A stretch of 64,000 nucleotides of DNA from Opitutia bacterium (GTDB taxonomy: Bacteria > Verrucomicrobiota > Verrucomicrobiia > Opitutales > UBA953). Of this stretch, positions 1-8,282 are shown in pieces. Within the stretch, counting starts at the first letter, position 1. Each line of letters opens with the position of its first letter. Location: contig CANGFP010000003.1 of the NCBI GenBank assembly GCA_947453335.1, positions 96,704-160,703 on the forward strand, in the 5' to 3' direction. The notes under the pieces were generated by a model that was not told the DNA's origin, did not search any database, and worked only from the letters and a program-made list of their open reading frames with translations. Both the position numbers and the translations under genes were made by a program.

Positions 1-53
1 CAAAGGCAACACGCAGGCCCGGGGGACCCAGATGCCGCGACGTAGGCCCAACT

Positions 54-293
54 TCATCGGCCCGAAACCCAATGATGGCCGTTGGAACACTTGTACTTCT
101 CACCCGCGATGGAGTAGCCGTCGTACATCGGCAGCCCCATGCAGCGGAAACCCGTGTTCCCGTTCACGTACGGACACTGGGAAGGCAGATAGGCCTGGAC
201 GTCGTGGTGCGCGCAGGCATCGCCATGCACATCGGCGGAGGCGGACAGACCCAAGGTGGAGACGAGGCCGGCGGCCAGCAGGAGGAATCGCAT
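54..293 (-). CDS. small secreted protein, unknown function
   Basis: A 79-residue product with a clear signal peptide: MRFLLL, a hydrophobic run, and a likely cleavage near Ala-Ser-Ala-Asp around residue 20. The mature part is about 59 residues with four cysteines and a C-terminal Cys-Ser-Asn-Gly-His-His-Trp segment that recalls a small zinc-ribbon or disulfide knuckle. A longer frame begins at 320, but the ATG at 293 places the signal peptide at the N-terminus and is preferred. I do not recognise the family. It is probably exported; its function is unknown. Confidence 0.55.
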   Translation of the reverse strand: MRFLLLAAGLVSTLGLSASADVHGDACAHHDVQAYLPSQCPYVNGNTGFRCMGLPMYDGYSIAGEKYKCSNGHHWVSGR

Positions 294-694
294 ACCCGGA
301 ACATCCTCCACCCGACCCATCCGGGCAAACGAATATCTGTATAATACTAATATACTTTATGACCTGACCCCATCATTGTCGTCCCTTCCCGGTCTTCCGC
401 TTCCCCCTTTCCACTGCCTCGGGTAGGGACGCGCCTGCGTCGCGTCCGTCCGCCAGAGACATTCGAATCTCGGCAATGCTAGGTCATGACGCCGTCCCGA
501 CCCTACCGCATACAGCCGAAAGGGGAAACCGGGAAACGGAATGTTAGCCCGCCGCCAAGCGGCAAAACTTCCCGCAACCCCCAACCCGCAACCCTCGATG
601 CGGCCTTTGGCCGTGCTCACCTTCGCACTTTTCCACAGACCCTTGGCCGATTTGCACGTTTGCACTTATCGTTTGAGGGCAATAGCACTTGGCG
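294..694. repeat. intergenic spacer with REP-like doublet at 422-507
   Basis: No credible gene lies here. From 422 to about 453 is an imperfect palindromic unit (GGTAGGGACGCG...GCGTCGCGTCC), and from 482 to 507 is a unit of the type GGTCATGACGCCGTCCCGAC followed by CCTACC. The same two units recur many times between 26 and 40 kb. The AT-rich stretch at 333-360 could hold the promoter of the leftward secreted-protein gene. Open frames across the repeat have low-complexity translations and were not called. Confidence 0.6.
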
Positions 695-2569
695 ATGTCC
701 GCACCCGCCCTCTCCAAGTCGCTGTTCAAGCTGGGGCTGGAATGTCCGCTGCGGGTCAAGCATGCGTTGGCCCGGCCGGCCTTGCCGCGGCGTTCGAGCG
801 AGGACGAATACCTGCGCATGCTGGCCGAGGGAGGCTACATGTTCGAAAAGCTGGTCCGCGTCTACCATCCCGGCGAAGACCTCTACGTCCCGGGCGAAGA
901 CCCGGCCGCCGCGAGCGCCCGGACGATCGCCAAGGTGAAGGCCGGCGACGCGACGTTCCATGAAGCGACCTTCGCGCATGGGGGTCTCATGGCCCGCACG
1001 GACATGGTACGCATCCAGGGCGACTACCTCGACATCATCGAGATCAAGTCCGCCTCCGCCGAAGCGCGCTCCGACGGCTCGACCGACGCTTCCATCCTCT
1101 ACCAAGCCTCGTGGGAGCCCTATGTCATCGACTTGGCCTACCAGGTGCACGTCGCCGGACTCGCCCTCCAGGCCGCCGGCATCAGCAAGACCCTCCGCGC
1201 CTGGTTCTACGTCCCAAACATCGCCGGCGCCGCCGGCCCTGAGGAAGTCCGCGGGCTCTTCTCGCTCACGCCTGGAGCGCCTGGGTGCCGCCCGGAGGTC
1301 GCTTACCGGGGCAAGGCCAAGCCAGGCGACCCGACGACCCTGATCGCCATCTTGGAAGCCACGGAGGCCGTCTCCCGCTGCTACCCCCAGGAGGAAGCCA
1401 TCTCCGAAGCCGCCGCCCGCCTCTCCGGCCACATCCAGAGCGGCGTCTGGCCGGCCCCTGAGCTCGGGCTGAAGTGCAAGGAATGCGAGTTCAACGTCCC
1501 CGGGCAGGTCTCGGGCTACGACGCCTGCTGGGGCAGCCAGGCCCGCGCCGAGCACCACCTCTTCACCCTCAGCCGCCTCGGCAACCTCGAGCGCGCCAAG
1601 CCCGGTCTGGTGCAGCGCTACATCGCCAGCTCCGCCCCGCGCGCCCCGCGCGTCACCGACCTCGAGGACGAGGACGTCGTCGGCAAAGGCGGCATCGCCG
1701 CCGCGTGGAAGCGCCAGATCCTCGCCGTCCGCACCGGCCAGACCTTCCGCTCGGAAGAACTCACCTACAGCCCGGGCGGCCTCATGCACTGCCTGCCCGA
1801 GAACTACCCGCTCTTCTTCCTGGACTACGAAGGCACCCGTTGCGCCCTGCCCTCCGCGCCCGGCGCGCGTCCCTATGGGCAGGTCGCGTTCCAATGGAGC
1901 TGCCACATCATCGACCGGCCCGGCGCGGCGTGGCGCCATGCCGAGTGGCTCGACACGGAATCCGAGAACCCCACCGTCGGCTTCCTCACCTCACTGCGCA
2001 AGGCCCTCGGCGAACAAGGCACCATCTACCACTGGGCCCCTTACGAAGTCAGCGTCACGCAGGAACTCGCCAACGAACTCCGCGGCGACGCCCAGCATGC
2101 CGACCTCGTCGCCTGGGCGGACCGGACCTGGGGCAGCAAGGAAACCGGCAAGGCCGCGCGCCCGCTCGACCTCCTCACCATCTCGCGCGAGCACTTCTAC
2201 GACCCCTGCATGAAAGGCAGCCACTCCATCAAGCAGGTCCTCCCCGCCGTCTGGAAGCACCCCGAGATCCGCCAGCTCTTCCCGCAGTACGCGAAGGACC
2301 CCGCCGGCCAGCCCACCCAGAGCCCGTACGACGCGCTCCCCGCGCTCACCCTCCAGCAGCGCGACCAAAGCGCCCTGCCCCTGCAGGACGCCGAAGCCCT
2401 CGACATCGTCAAGAACGGCACCGGCGCCATGCGCGCCTACGAGCACATCCGTTACGGCCTCGGATCACAGGACCCCGGCCTCCGCGCGGACCTCCGTGGC
2501 CAGCTGCTCCGCTACTGCCAGCTCGACACCGCCGCCATGGTCATGATCTGGCGGTTCTGGCTCGGTTGA
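695..2569 (+). CDS. DUF2779 protein, predicted Cas4/RecB-like nuclease with DEDD-like domain
   Basis: A 624-residue cytosolic protein. The N-terminal part (about 1-280) resembles Cas4/RecB-type nuclease domains: a DxxxIIEIKS motif near residue 110 supplies the D...ExK pattern, and a Cys-Lys-Glu-Cys pair near residue 260 could bind metal. The C-terminal half matches DUF2779, with an FFLDYEGT motif near residue 375 like the first acidic motif of DnaQ-type RNase H folds, and a terminal YCQLDTAAM motif. Family members are predicted nucleases often found near defence genes; no substrate is established. A TTG six bases upstream is also in frame, but the ATG at 695 is preferred. It appears monocistronic. 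Confidence 0.8.
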   Translation: MSAPALSKSLFKLGLECPLRVKHALARPALPRRSSEDEYLRMLAEGGYMFEKLVRVYHPGEDLYVPGEDPAAASARTIAKVKAGDATFHEATFAHGGLMARTDMVRIQGDYLDIIEIKSASAEARSDGSTDASILYQASWEPYVIDLAYQVHVAGLALQAAGISKTLRAWFYVPNIAGAAGPEEVRGLFSLTPGAPGCRPEVAYRGKAKPGDPTTLIAILEATEAVSRCYPQEEAISEAAARLSGHIQSGVWPAPELGLKCKECEFNVPGQVSGYDACWGSQARAEHHLFTLSRLGNLERAKPGLVQRYIASSAPRAPRVTDLEDEDVVGKGGIAAAWKRQILAVRTGQTFRSEELTYSPGGLMHCLPENYPLFFLDYEGTRCALPSAPGARPYGQVAFQWSCHIIDRPGAAWRHAEWLDTESENPTVGFLTSLRKALGEQGTIYHWAPYEVSVTQELANELRGDAQHADLVAWADRTWGSKETGKAARPLDLLTISREHFYDPCMKGSHSIKQVLPAVWKHPEIRQLFPQYAKDPAGQPTQSPYDALPALTLQQRDQSALPLQDAEALDIVKNGTGAMRAYEHIRYGLGSQDPGLRADLRGQLLRYCQLDTAAMVMIWRFWLG

Positions 2570-3015
2570 GCAGAGCCGCTAGGGTTGCGGGTTGAGATGA
2601 GGTAGGGACAGCACCACGTGCTGTCCTCAGGGGACACGTGGGCATGGGGACACGGGGACAAGGGGGATTTCTAAAAGAGGTCAGAGTACGGATGACGGAT
2701 GGCAGAAAAAAAGATACCCACGTCCCGAATCATGCCCCCTTTCCCTTTCTGTAATCGGCCTCGGGTCGGGATACGGTGCGGAGCTGTATCCAGGTGTATT
2801 CCCATCCCCCATCCCCAATCCCCTATGCCCGAACCCCATGTCCCCTTGTCACCTATTCAACTAGTCCCCTCATGAGCTTCGCTCATGCCGGGTAGGGTCG
2901 GGACGGCGTCACGACCTAACTGCCTCTCGCGAGCCACGCTCGCGGGTAAGGGCAAGGCTTCGCCATACCCTCCCCCCCTTTGACACCCCCCTTGCCCGAG
3001 GTGTAAACGGGCGGC
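2570..3015. repeat. spacer with two REP-like palindromes and low-complexity modules
   Basis: There is no gene. Positions 2601-2626 form a hairpin around CAGCACCACGTGCTG just downstream of the DUF2779 stop, so it may act as a terminator. Positions 2891-2916 carry the common unit GTCGGGACGGCGTCACGAC. Between them are runs such as CCCCATCCCC and a CTGTAATCGG fragment that recur in other spacers of this window. Confidence 0.55.
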
Positions 3016-3567
3016 ATGGTGACGATTTACAGGCGTGGGCAGAGAATAGCGAGGTGCGAGCGGGCGGAGGTCTTGGCGGGGCTGAGGTCAGGTCGGTTTG
3101 AGCTGACGGACCACTACGAAAGCCCGGAGACCGACGGCTGGGTCAGCCTAGCCCATCTCGAATCACAGGCGTATGAGCGCCCGGTCCGCATGGTCTTTCT
3201 CTACACGCCGGGGGAGACCGTCGACACCGATCAGGGGCTGGTGCCTCTCGAGAGCCAACAGCGCAGCGAAGCCCTCCGCCGGTTTGAGCGACAAGCCCAG
3301 CAAGGGCCACTGCCAGAGCCGTGCGACGACCCAGGCCCCCACCCGCTGATCGGGCTAGCCGGCCTCATCGCCGCCCCGTTCGTGTTCCTCCGAAACGCAC
3401 TCGACCTCGTCCTCCAGTTCGCCGGCACCCTCCTCAGCCAAGCCGCCCTCTATCTCATCCCGATCCTTCTCGTCGTCTTGGTCGTGATCGCATGCTTCTT
3501 CTTCCCGCCCATCGGCGGCATCCTCCTCGCCCTAGGGTTGTACCTGGGCAAGCGGAATAGGGACTGA
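3016..3567 (+). CDS. membrane protein with GYF-like N-terminal domain
   Basis: A 183-residue protein. Residues 1-50 resemble the GYF_2/DUF4339 fold: a MVTIYRRGQ start, a Leu-Arg-Ser-Gly turn and a DGWVSL segment. A hydrophilic linker follows, then two hydrophobic stretches at about 110-135 and 140-175, giving two to three membrane passes, and a basic KRNRD tail. GYF_2 domains are peptide-binding modules common in membrane proteins of Verrucomicrobia and Planctomycetes. A second GYF_2 membrane protein lies at 23466-24182. The function is unknown, and the domain match is by pattern only. Confidence 0.55.
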   Translation: MVTIYRRGQRIARCERAEVLAGLRSGRFELTDHYESPETDGWVSLAHLESQAYERPVRMVFLYTPGETVDTDQGLVPLESQQRSEALRRFERQAQQGPLPEPCDDPGPHPLIGLAGLIAAPFVFLRNALDLVLQFAGTLLSQAALYLIPILLVVLVVIACFFFPPIGGILLALGLYLGKRNRD

Positions 3568-3878
3568 CCATTTATTGCTCTAACATCAGCCTCCACGCTA
3601 CTCAAAGGACGCCACGCCGTCGCGTCCCTACCGGCGCGCCCCTTGAGGACAGGCCACAATAACGAGGTCAGACCCCAGTTGCAGGCGTTTTGGCAGTCCT
3701 ACGCTTTGCGGCAACCTGCTTACGCCGAACTGCGGAAGGACCTCATGGAATGGCGGCAACGAAGCTGAACGGCGGACGGGAAGGCAAGACGCAGGCATGA
3801 GCACGCACCTAAAGTCTCCTTCAGCTGGGGCAAAACGCTTGTGCGTAAACTGCATAATCGTATAAGAAAAGCACCCCA
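3568..3878. other. spacer, possible gene remnant and REP-like fragment
   Basis: A degenerate REP-like unit (GACGCCACGCCGTCGCGTCC) lies at 3607-3632. From about 3637 to 3768 one plus-strand frame stays open and ends in LRKDLMEWRQRS before TGA, with coding-like residue composition but no start codon. This could be the 3' end of a decayed gene. An AT-rich patch with TATAAG at about 3862 sits just before the next gene. Confidence 0.3.
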
Positions 3879-6341
3879 ATGACTCCTGCGCCTTTGCCAC
3901 AACACTCCTCCTACCCCGTCAACCTGTTCTCTGATTTCGGCGTCAGATGCAACACGCTGAGCGACCTCACCCAGTGGAAGAAGCGAGCCCACGCTGGATC
4001 GGGCGAGGCTGCTTGTCACCTAGGGATGGCGTATGTGGATGGAAATGGGACTCTCGTAGACCTTGCTGAAGCCAAAATATGGCTGCGCCTCGGCGCAAAC
4101 AAAGGCCACCGGTTCTGCATCTTCAAACTGTCCGAAATCGAGATTGAGGAATGTATCCACGCCACCAAATCAATTAGTCCTGTCGTTCACGCCCAGGTGA
4201 ACCAGCTTTGCGAAATGGCAAGGCTCGGCATTGGCGAGGCCTGCGTCTCCCTGTATTTCCTGCTCCAGGAGCACGGCGTAACGCTGCGAAACCAAGGCTG
4301 GAACAACCCCCAAGCCACAGAGGTAGCGCGTCAGTTCATGCACGCCCTCGACCTCGCCTACAAGTACCGCGAGACTGACTCCTATCAGCCCTTGCTCACG
4401 GCCCTGCTCGACCTTGGAAAACTCGGCTCCGGCCCAGCTTATCATGCAGCCGGTGAGCTGTGCCGCAGTCATAACCAAGAACAACTAGCCTTATCCTGCT
4501 ATGAAAAGGGCGCGAAGGAATGCCGCGAGAAGGCCTGCGTTAAGGCTTTCCTGGAGAAAAGCGAAGGACGCCAACGCGACGAAATGATCACATGGTCTGT
4601 CGTCAACTGCCCGACTCCTACGACCTTCATGCTCGCAGCCAATCACGCGATCTCCGTGAACTTCGAAAGAGGCATACAAGTAATCTGCCAAGCGCTGGAT
4701 CAGTGCCTAACCAACGACGAGGCTGAGGAAGCAGTCAAACTCACGCGAGGCATGATAGACAGTAAGTTCTTGGAAAACGACGTCTCCAGCGGCTTCCTGA
4801 CTACATTCCTGCTAAAACTACGCGACCATGGCATCGACAATCTTGACCATCACTTGAGCAGTGCACTGATTCAGGCAGGACACCGTCAGCTCATAGCGAG
4901 TTTCTATGAACAAGGCCAACGCCACAGCCATAATGGAGCGGGTCCTGATGGCCTGAATACGACTTGGTACCCCTACCCTGAGGGGTCGCGACACGTCGGT
5001 GGATTCGAGAAGCTTTCGCTACCCCAAGGCCGTCTCTCCGAACTAGAGTTCCAGCAAATCGAAGAACACGGCAGACTTATGCTCGGTTGCGCCCAAGGTA
5101 ACGCCATTGCGCTGAAGACGGCGATGAAGTCATGCATGGACCAAACGATCTGTAATCCCCGCATCAAGCAAAAGGGCATGCAGATGCCCCCACGCATACT
5201 CCTCACAAGCTATCTTTACGGGAGAGCAGCGGAAATCGCCGCCAAAGAACAGATTCCCCAGCTAGCCATGGCCCGCCAGCATCCGATGTTAGCTGCCATC
5301 CGAGACAAGGTGGAGGAACACCTCAAGAACGAAGCATTCCGCTGGCAGCAAGACGGTTCCCAACGAGCTTTCGTCAACTTCCTAGGTCGGGCCGGAAGAT
5401 GCAGCCAACGAATCATCAAAGATTTCGAAAAGGGAGTTGAAATCCGCAGCGGGCACTTCCAGCCATGGCGCCCACTCGTTCAATCCGAAGCCGCCCACGA
5501 CCCAGTAGGGCTAGCCATCAGAGCCGAATTGCAATCAACCTGCCCGATTACAAAGGACTGGATGATTCCGGCCGAAGACGGCTACAACTACCTTGGCACG
5601 AAGGAGTGCGCGTTGCTCACGGACCTTGCCCGCAATGGCGAATACGCCCGAGCCACGCAGATATACGCCTGTGAGATGACCATGATCGATACGGCCAGAT
5701 TCCGGGAAGGCATAACCTACTCGTTTGGGAGAATTGCTGAAAGCGCTAAACTAAGTATCATCGCGCGAGAGATGTATTTCCGCGGTGACTATGCCGTAGC
5801 AGAAAAAATCATCGATTACCTTATTTTCACGGAGGACCTACCGCAGGGTCGTCTTCATCACATTTCTGGCTGGATTAAATACAAACTAGGTAAGCTATCC
5901 GAAGCCGTCACCATGCTCCAAGACTGCCCACAAGCCGCACAATGTGAAGGACTCCACGCAACCAATACGGATGCGGACGTCATGGAGTACCGGTTGCTTT
6001 TAGCCGAACTACTGATGCGCGATGAACGCCTCCGCGAGGCAAACGGAGTGATCTCGCGCCTGAAGGCGGACTGCGAGGCAAGAGGCATCCAGGACTTCCG
6101 ACTCTTTAGGGTACAGGAAACCATCGAGAACCTACACCTGCAGACATCCAGCGATCCTATGACTTTAATGTTTGAATCACCCCTTACTTCTGACCGCACA
6201 ACAACTGTCAGCAGAGTGGCCCATGACCACGACTTGCCTGAGGCAAAGCATATTTTAATGACTCCCTTCGGACTGCGAGGCATGCCATGCAATATGGACC
6301 GGTACCGCTGCCTGTTCCCTGAAATCGGTCAAGCACCATGA
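3879..6341 (+). CDS. Sel1/TPR repeat protein
   Basis: An 820-residue soluble protein with no signal peptide. Residues about 35-75 form a recognisable Sel1 repeat: a Gly-Glu-Ala-Ala-Cys-His-Leu-Gly-Met-Ala-Tyr segment, then an Asp-Gly-Asn-Gly-Thr turn and an EAKIWLRLGANKG-like segment. Weaker helical pairs follow, and TPR-like repeats appear near the C-terminus (residues about 630-760, with GDYAVAEKI and YKLGKLSEAV). Such solenoids bind other proteins. Base composition is clearly lower in G+C than rpoD or the 40-64 kb genes, which suggests acquisition by transfer. The stop overlaps the start of the next gene by four bases (ATGA), so the two are probably translationally coupled. Confidence 0.7.
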   Translation: MTPAPLPQHSSYPVNLFSDFGVRCNTLSDLTQWKKRAHAGSGEAACHLGMAYVDGNGTLVDLAEAKIWLRLGANKGHRFCIFKLSEIEIEECIHATKSISPVVHAQVNQLCEMARLGIGEACVSLYFLLQEHGVTLRNQGWNNPQATEVARQFMHALDLAYKYRETDSYQPLLTALLDLGKLGSGPAYHAAGELCRSHNQEQLALSCYEKGAKECREKACVKAFLEKSEGRQRDEMITWSVVNCPTPTTFMLAANHAISVNFERGIQVICQALDQCLTNDEAEEAVKLTRGMIDSKFLENDVSSGFLTTFLLKLRDHGIDNLDHHLSSALIQAGHRQLIASFYEQGQRHSHNGAGPDGLNTTWYPYPEGSRHVGGFEKLSLPQGRLSELEFQQIEEHGRLMLGCAQGNAIALKTAMKSCMDQTICNPRIKQKGMQMPPRILLTSYLYGRAAEIAAKEQIPQLAMARQHPMLAAIRDKVEEHLKNEAFRWQQDGSQRAFVNFLGRAGRCSQRIIKDFEKGVEIRSGHFQPWRPLVQSEAAHDPVGLAIRAELQSTCPITKDWMIPAEDGYNYLGTKECALLTDLARNGEYARATQIYACEMTMIDTARFREGITYSFGRIAESAKLSIIAREMYFRGDYAVAEKIIDYLIFTEDLPQGRLHHISGWIKYKLGKLSEAVTMLQDCPQAAQCEGLHATNTDADVMEYRLLLAELLMRDERLREANGVISRLKADCEARGIQDFRLFRVQETIENLHLQTSSDPMTLMFESPLTSDRTTTVSRVAHDHDLPEAKHILMTPFGLRGMPCNMDRYRCLFPEIGQAP

Positions 6342-7018
6342 ATCTCCCCCTAGTCTTCAAGCGACAGCACCTCTTCATCAAGACAGCAGCAGGGCTTTGG
6401 GTCTTTGATACGGGTAGCCCATCCACCATTGGGGAGACTGGCTTCAACCCGCTGAACGGCAATGCAATCAAGGCAAGGAGCATGTCGGACATATCTCAGT
6501 TCTTAGGTGTTAAAGTGGTCGGCCTGATTGGCACGGACACCCTGAACGCCTACGACCACGTGATCGACCTACGGTCCAAACACATGTCCCTGGAATACTC
6601 GGAGGACGAACTCACCTGCGAAGGTCGAGCGCAGTCGCTGAACCTTATCAGCCTGGAAACCGCTGTTATGCCAAGCATCCCTGCCCTCCGTGCTTCCATC
6701 GGAGATCAGGAGGCCACCTACATCTTCGATACTGGCGCCCAGTTGTCCTATCGTATTGGTCAGAAACCAGATGGACATGTTCCGTGCACCCCGGCTGACG
6801 ACTTCTGGCTCCCCATCGGCGAATTCAACACGGAGACCTACCACGCCCAAGTTGCACTTAGCGGGTTCAGCCCTTCGGCTAGGTTCGGAGTGCCTCCGCC
6901 CAAGCTTGCGCAAACACTCAACGACCGCGCCGTCTCGGGAATCATCGGAAGCGAGCTGATGATTGGTCGACTCACCGGCTACTTCCCACGCCGCCGAATA
7001 CTGATCCTACAGCCCTAG
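6338..7018 (+). CDS. tandem retropepsin-like aspartic protease
   Basis: A 226-residue protein containing two copies of the clan AA aspartic protease signature. Lobe 1 has FDTGSPS with Asp24 and then GLIGTDTL at 62-69, followed by an IDLRS strand. Lobe 2 has FDTGAQLS with Asp131 and then GIIGSELM at 201-208, followed by RRRILIL. Each half therefore has both landmarks of a retropepsin fold, so one chain could supply both catalytic aspartates, which most retropepsins achieve by dimerising. No signal peptide or membrane segment is seen. It is coupled to the Sel1 gene and shares its lower G+C. The protease assignment is by motif; the substrate is unknown. Confidence 0.7.
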   Translation: MNLPLVFKRQHLFIKTAAGLWVFDTGSPSTIGETGFNPLNGNAIKARSMSDISQFLGVKVVGLIGTDTLNAYDHVIDLRSKHMSLEYSEDELTCEGRAQSLNLISLETAVMPSIPALRASIGDQEATYIFDTGAQLSYRIGQKPDGHVPCTPADDFWLPIGEFNTETYHAQVALSGFSPSARFGVPPPKLAQTLNDRAVSGIIGSELMIGRLTGYFPRRRILILQP

Positions 7019-7043
7019 AATAACTGACCATACTCTGACTCCC

Positions 7044-7196
7044 ATGGCCGCCAAGAAAGCCACACAGAAGCCCAAGTTCGCGCTATGGCCTCACAAGCCC
7101 CGGAAGCCAAAACCCAAGCCTCGCCGTTCCGATGACGAAATTCTTGCCGCCGCCCGCAAGCCGCGTGATGGGTCAGGCTACAACATTGGTGCCTGA
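7044..7196 (+). CDS. small basic protein, possibly truncated by a REP element
   Basis: A 50-codon frame starting MAAKKATQKPK, rich in Lys, Arg and Pro, with an RRSDDEILAAAR segment. It starts 25 bases after the protease gene. Its last nine codons and the TGA fall inside the REP palindrome at 7170-7200, so the native C-terminus may have been replaced when the element inserted. The composition of the first 40 codons looks coding. No family is recognised; it may be the third gene of the Sel1-protease unit or a remnant. Confidence 0.35.
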   Translation: MAAKKATQKPKFALWPHKPRKPKPKPRRSDDEILAAARKPRDGSGYNIGA

Positions 7197-7229
7197 CCCC
7201 GTTATCATGGCCTGACCCCGTTATCATGG
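7170..7229. repeat. REP palindrome and tandem repeat flanking RAYT 3' end
   Basis: Positions 7170-7200 are an inverted repeat with arms GGGTCAGGC and GCCTGACCC around a 12-base loop. This is the reverse complement of the palindrome on the other side of the transposase gene. It runs into two perfect tandem copies of a 19-bp unit (CCTGACCCCGTTATCATGG) at 7192-7210 and 7211-7229. The transposase stop codon lies within the second copy. Confidence 0.8.
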
Positions 7230-8135
7230 CCTGGCACCGGAACGGAGTGATCGGGTAAAGTGCCCTACGCTGCCGGCATTAAGTCGTCGCACAATCCAGG
7301 GCATTGAAACCGTAGTGAGACGGAGCATCTGCTTGGCTAGCTCCATCTTCCAGAGCACGATGCCGTGCTCGCGGTCTACCTGCTGCTGGGTCCGCCCTGC
7401 CTCCTGCAGAAGCCTCACATACGTCCCCTCGATATGCCGCTCTTCCAGTGCAGCCACTTCAGCGACCTTCAATCCCGATTGAGCTGCGCGCCCACCCGGC
7501 AGTTTATCCAAAACCTTAAACTCCATCATTTCCTCGTGAGTCCAATCCGCCTCGAAGATTTCTGCTGTCGGGTCTTCCAGGCTCACTTGCTTAAGGTGCA
7601 GGTTGTAGTTCGCCCACCCTTCCGGCGTATCTGGATACCCGATGAACCGCTCCAAAGCCTCTCCTGGCCTGAGCTCACCGCGACGGGCAGGCTCACAAAG
7701 CGCCCAAACTCCGTTCATCTCCGATAAAGCCAAGTCGTCCACTTTGCATAGACCTTTGCGCACATGGTTGAGATTGATGTAATCGAATAGTCGAGCTGCT
7801 GACATACCTGCCGGCATCCGCTTGGCATTGTACCTCCCCTGAAAGACATGCCCACGTTCATCGCGGATTCCGTTGAAACGCAGGCAAAACCCGGAAAGCA
7901 GCAGGTGCATACCTCGGGCGAGGTTCGCCCGAGGAGTCCGCAACATCAGGTGAAAGTGATTGGGCATCAGTGCATAGGTGTAGAGATGCCATCCGGCCCG
8001 CAGGGTCACCTCATGCATGGAGGTCAGAAACGATTCGCACGCCCCTGCATCATCAAAAACATCCGTGCGGTAGTTCCCCCGAGAATAGACGTGGAAGATT
8101 GCGTCGGGACTCTCCTCCCTTGGTTTACGAGCCAT
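7224..8135 (-). CDS. REP-associated tyrosine transposase (RAYT)
   Basis: A 303-residue member of the Y1/IS200-like HUH family. The N-terminal RxxSPDAIFHVYSRGN region, the HUH motif in LMPNHFHLML (His60 and His62) and YINLNHVRKGL with the likely catalytic Tyr119 are all present, as expected for an active single-strand nuclease. RAYTs of known type bind REP hairpins and are thought to mobilise them. The gene is flanked by inverted copies of one palindrome, the classic RAYT arrangement. The C-terminal 120 residues are probably the additional domain seen in long RAYTs. There is no frameshift, and all motifs are intact. Confidence 0.9.
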   Translation of the reverse strand: MARKPREESPDAIFHVYSRGNYRTDVFDDAGACESFLTSMHEVTLRAGWHLYTYALMPNHFHLMLRTPRANLARGMHLLLSGFCLRFNGIRDERGHVFQGRYNAKRMPAGMSAARLFDYINLNHVRKGLCKVDDLALSEMNGVWALCEPARRGELRPGEALERFIGYPDTPEGWANYNLHLKQVSLEDPTAEIFEADWTHEEMMEFKVLDKLPGGRAAQSGLKVAEVAALEERHIEGTYVRLLQEAGRTQQQVDREHGIVLWKMELAKQMLRLTTVSMPWIVRRLNAGSVGHFTRSLRSGARP

Positions 8136-8213
8136 GCCTAAATCATCGCCAAGACCGCCAAGCCAACAACACCTCCCCGCCCCTGAGAGAACTCCCTCTC
8201 AACCAACTGGGGC

Positions 8214-8273
8214 CACCCACGCATGATGGGGTCAGGCACCAATGTTGTAGCCTGACCCCATCATGCGTGGGTG
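8214..8273. repeat. 24-bp-arm perfect palindrome (REP), possible rpoD terminator
   Basis: The left arm at 8214-8237 and right arm at 8250-8273 are perfect 24-base inverted repeats with the 12-base loop ACCAATGTTGTA. The inner part GGGGTCAGGC is shared with 7170-7200 and 10417-10456. It sits between the 3' end of rpoD and the 5' end of the RAYT gene, both on the minus strand, so rpoD transcripts would carry a strong hairpin ten bases after the stop. No T-tract follows, so any termination would not be classical. Confidence 0.85.
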
Positions 8274-8282
8274 ACCCCGTTG

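Noticed and set aside
3879..8273. Prophage or integrative element
   Set aside because: No integrase, structural phage genes, tRNA-linked attachment site or long direct repeats; only the RAYT is mobile-type.
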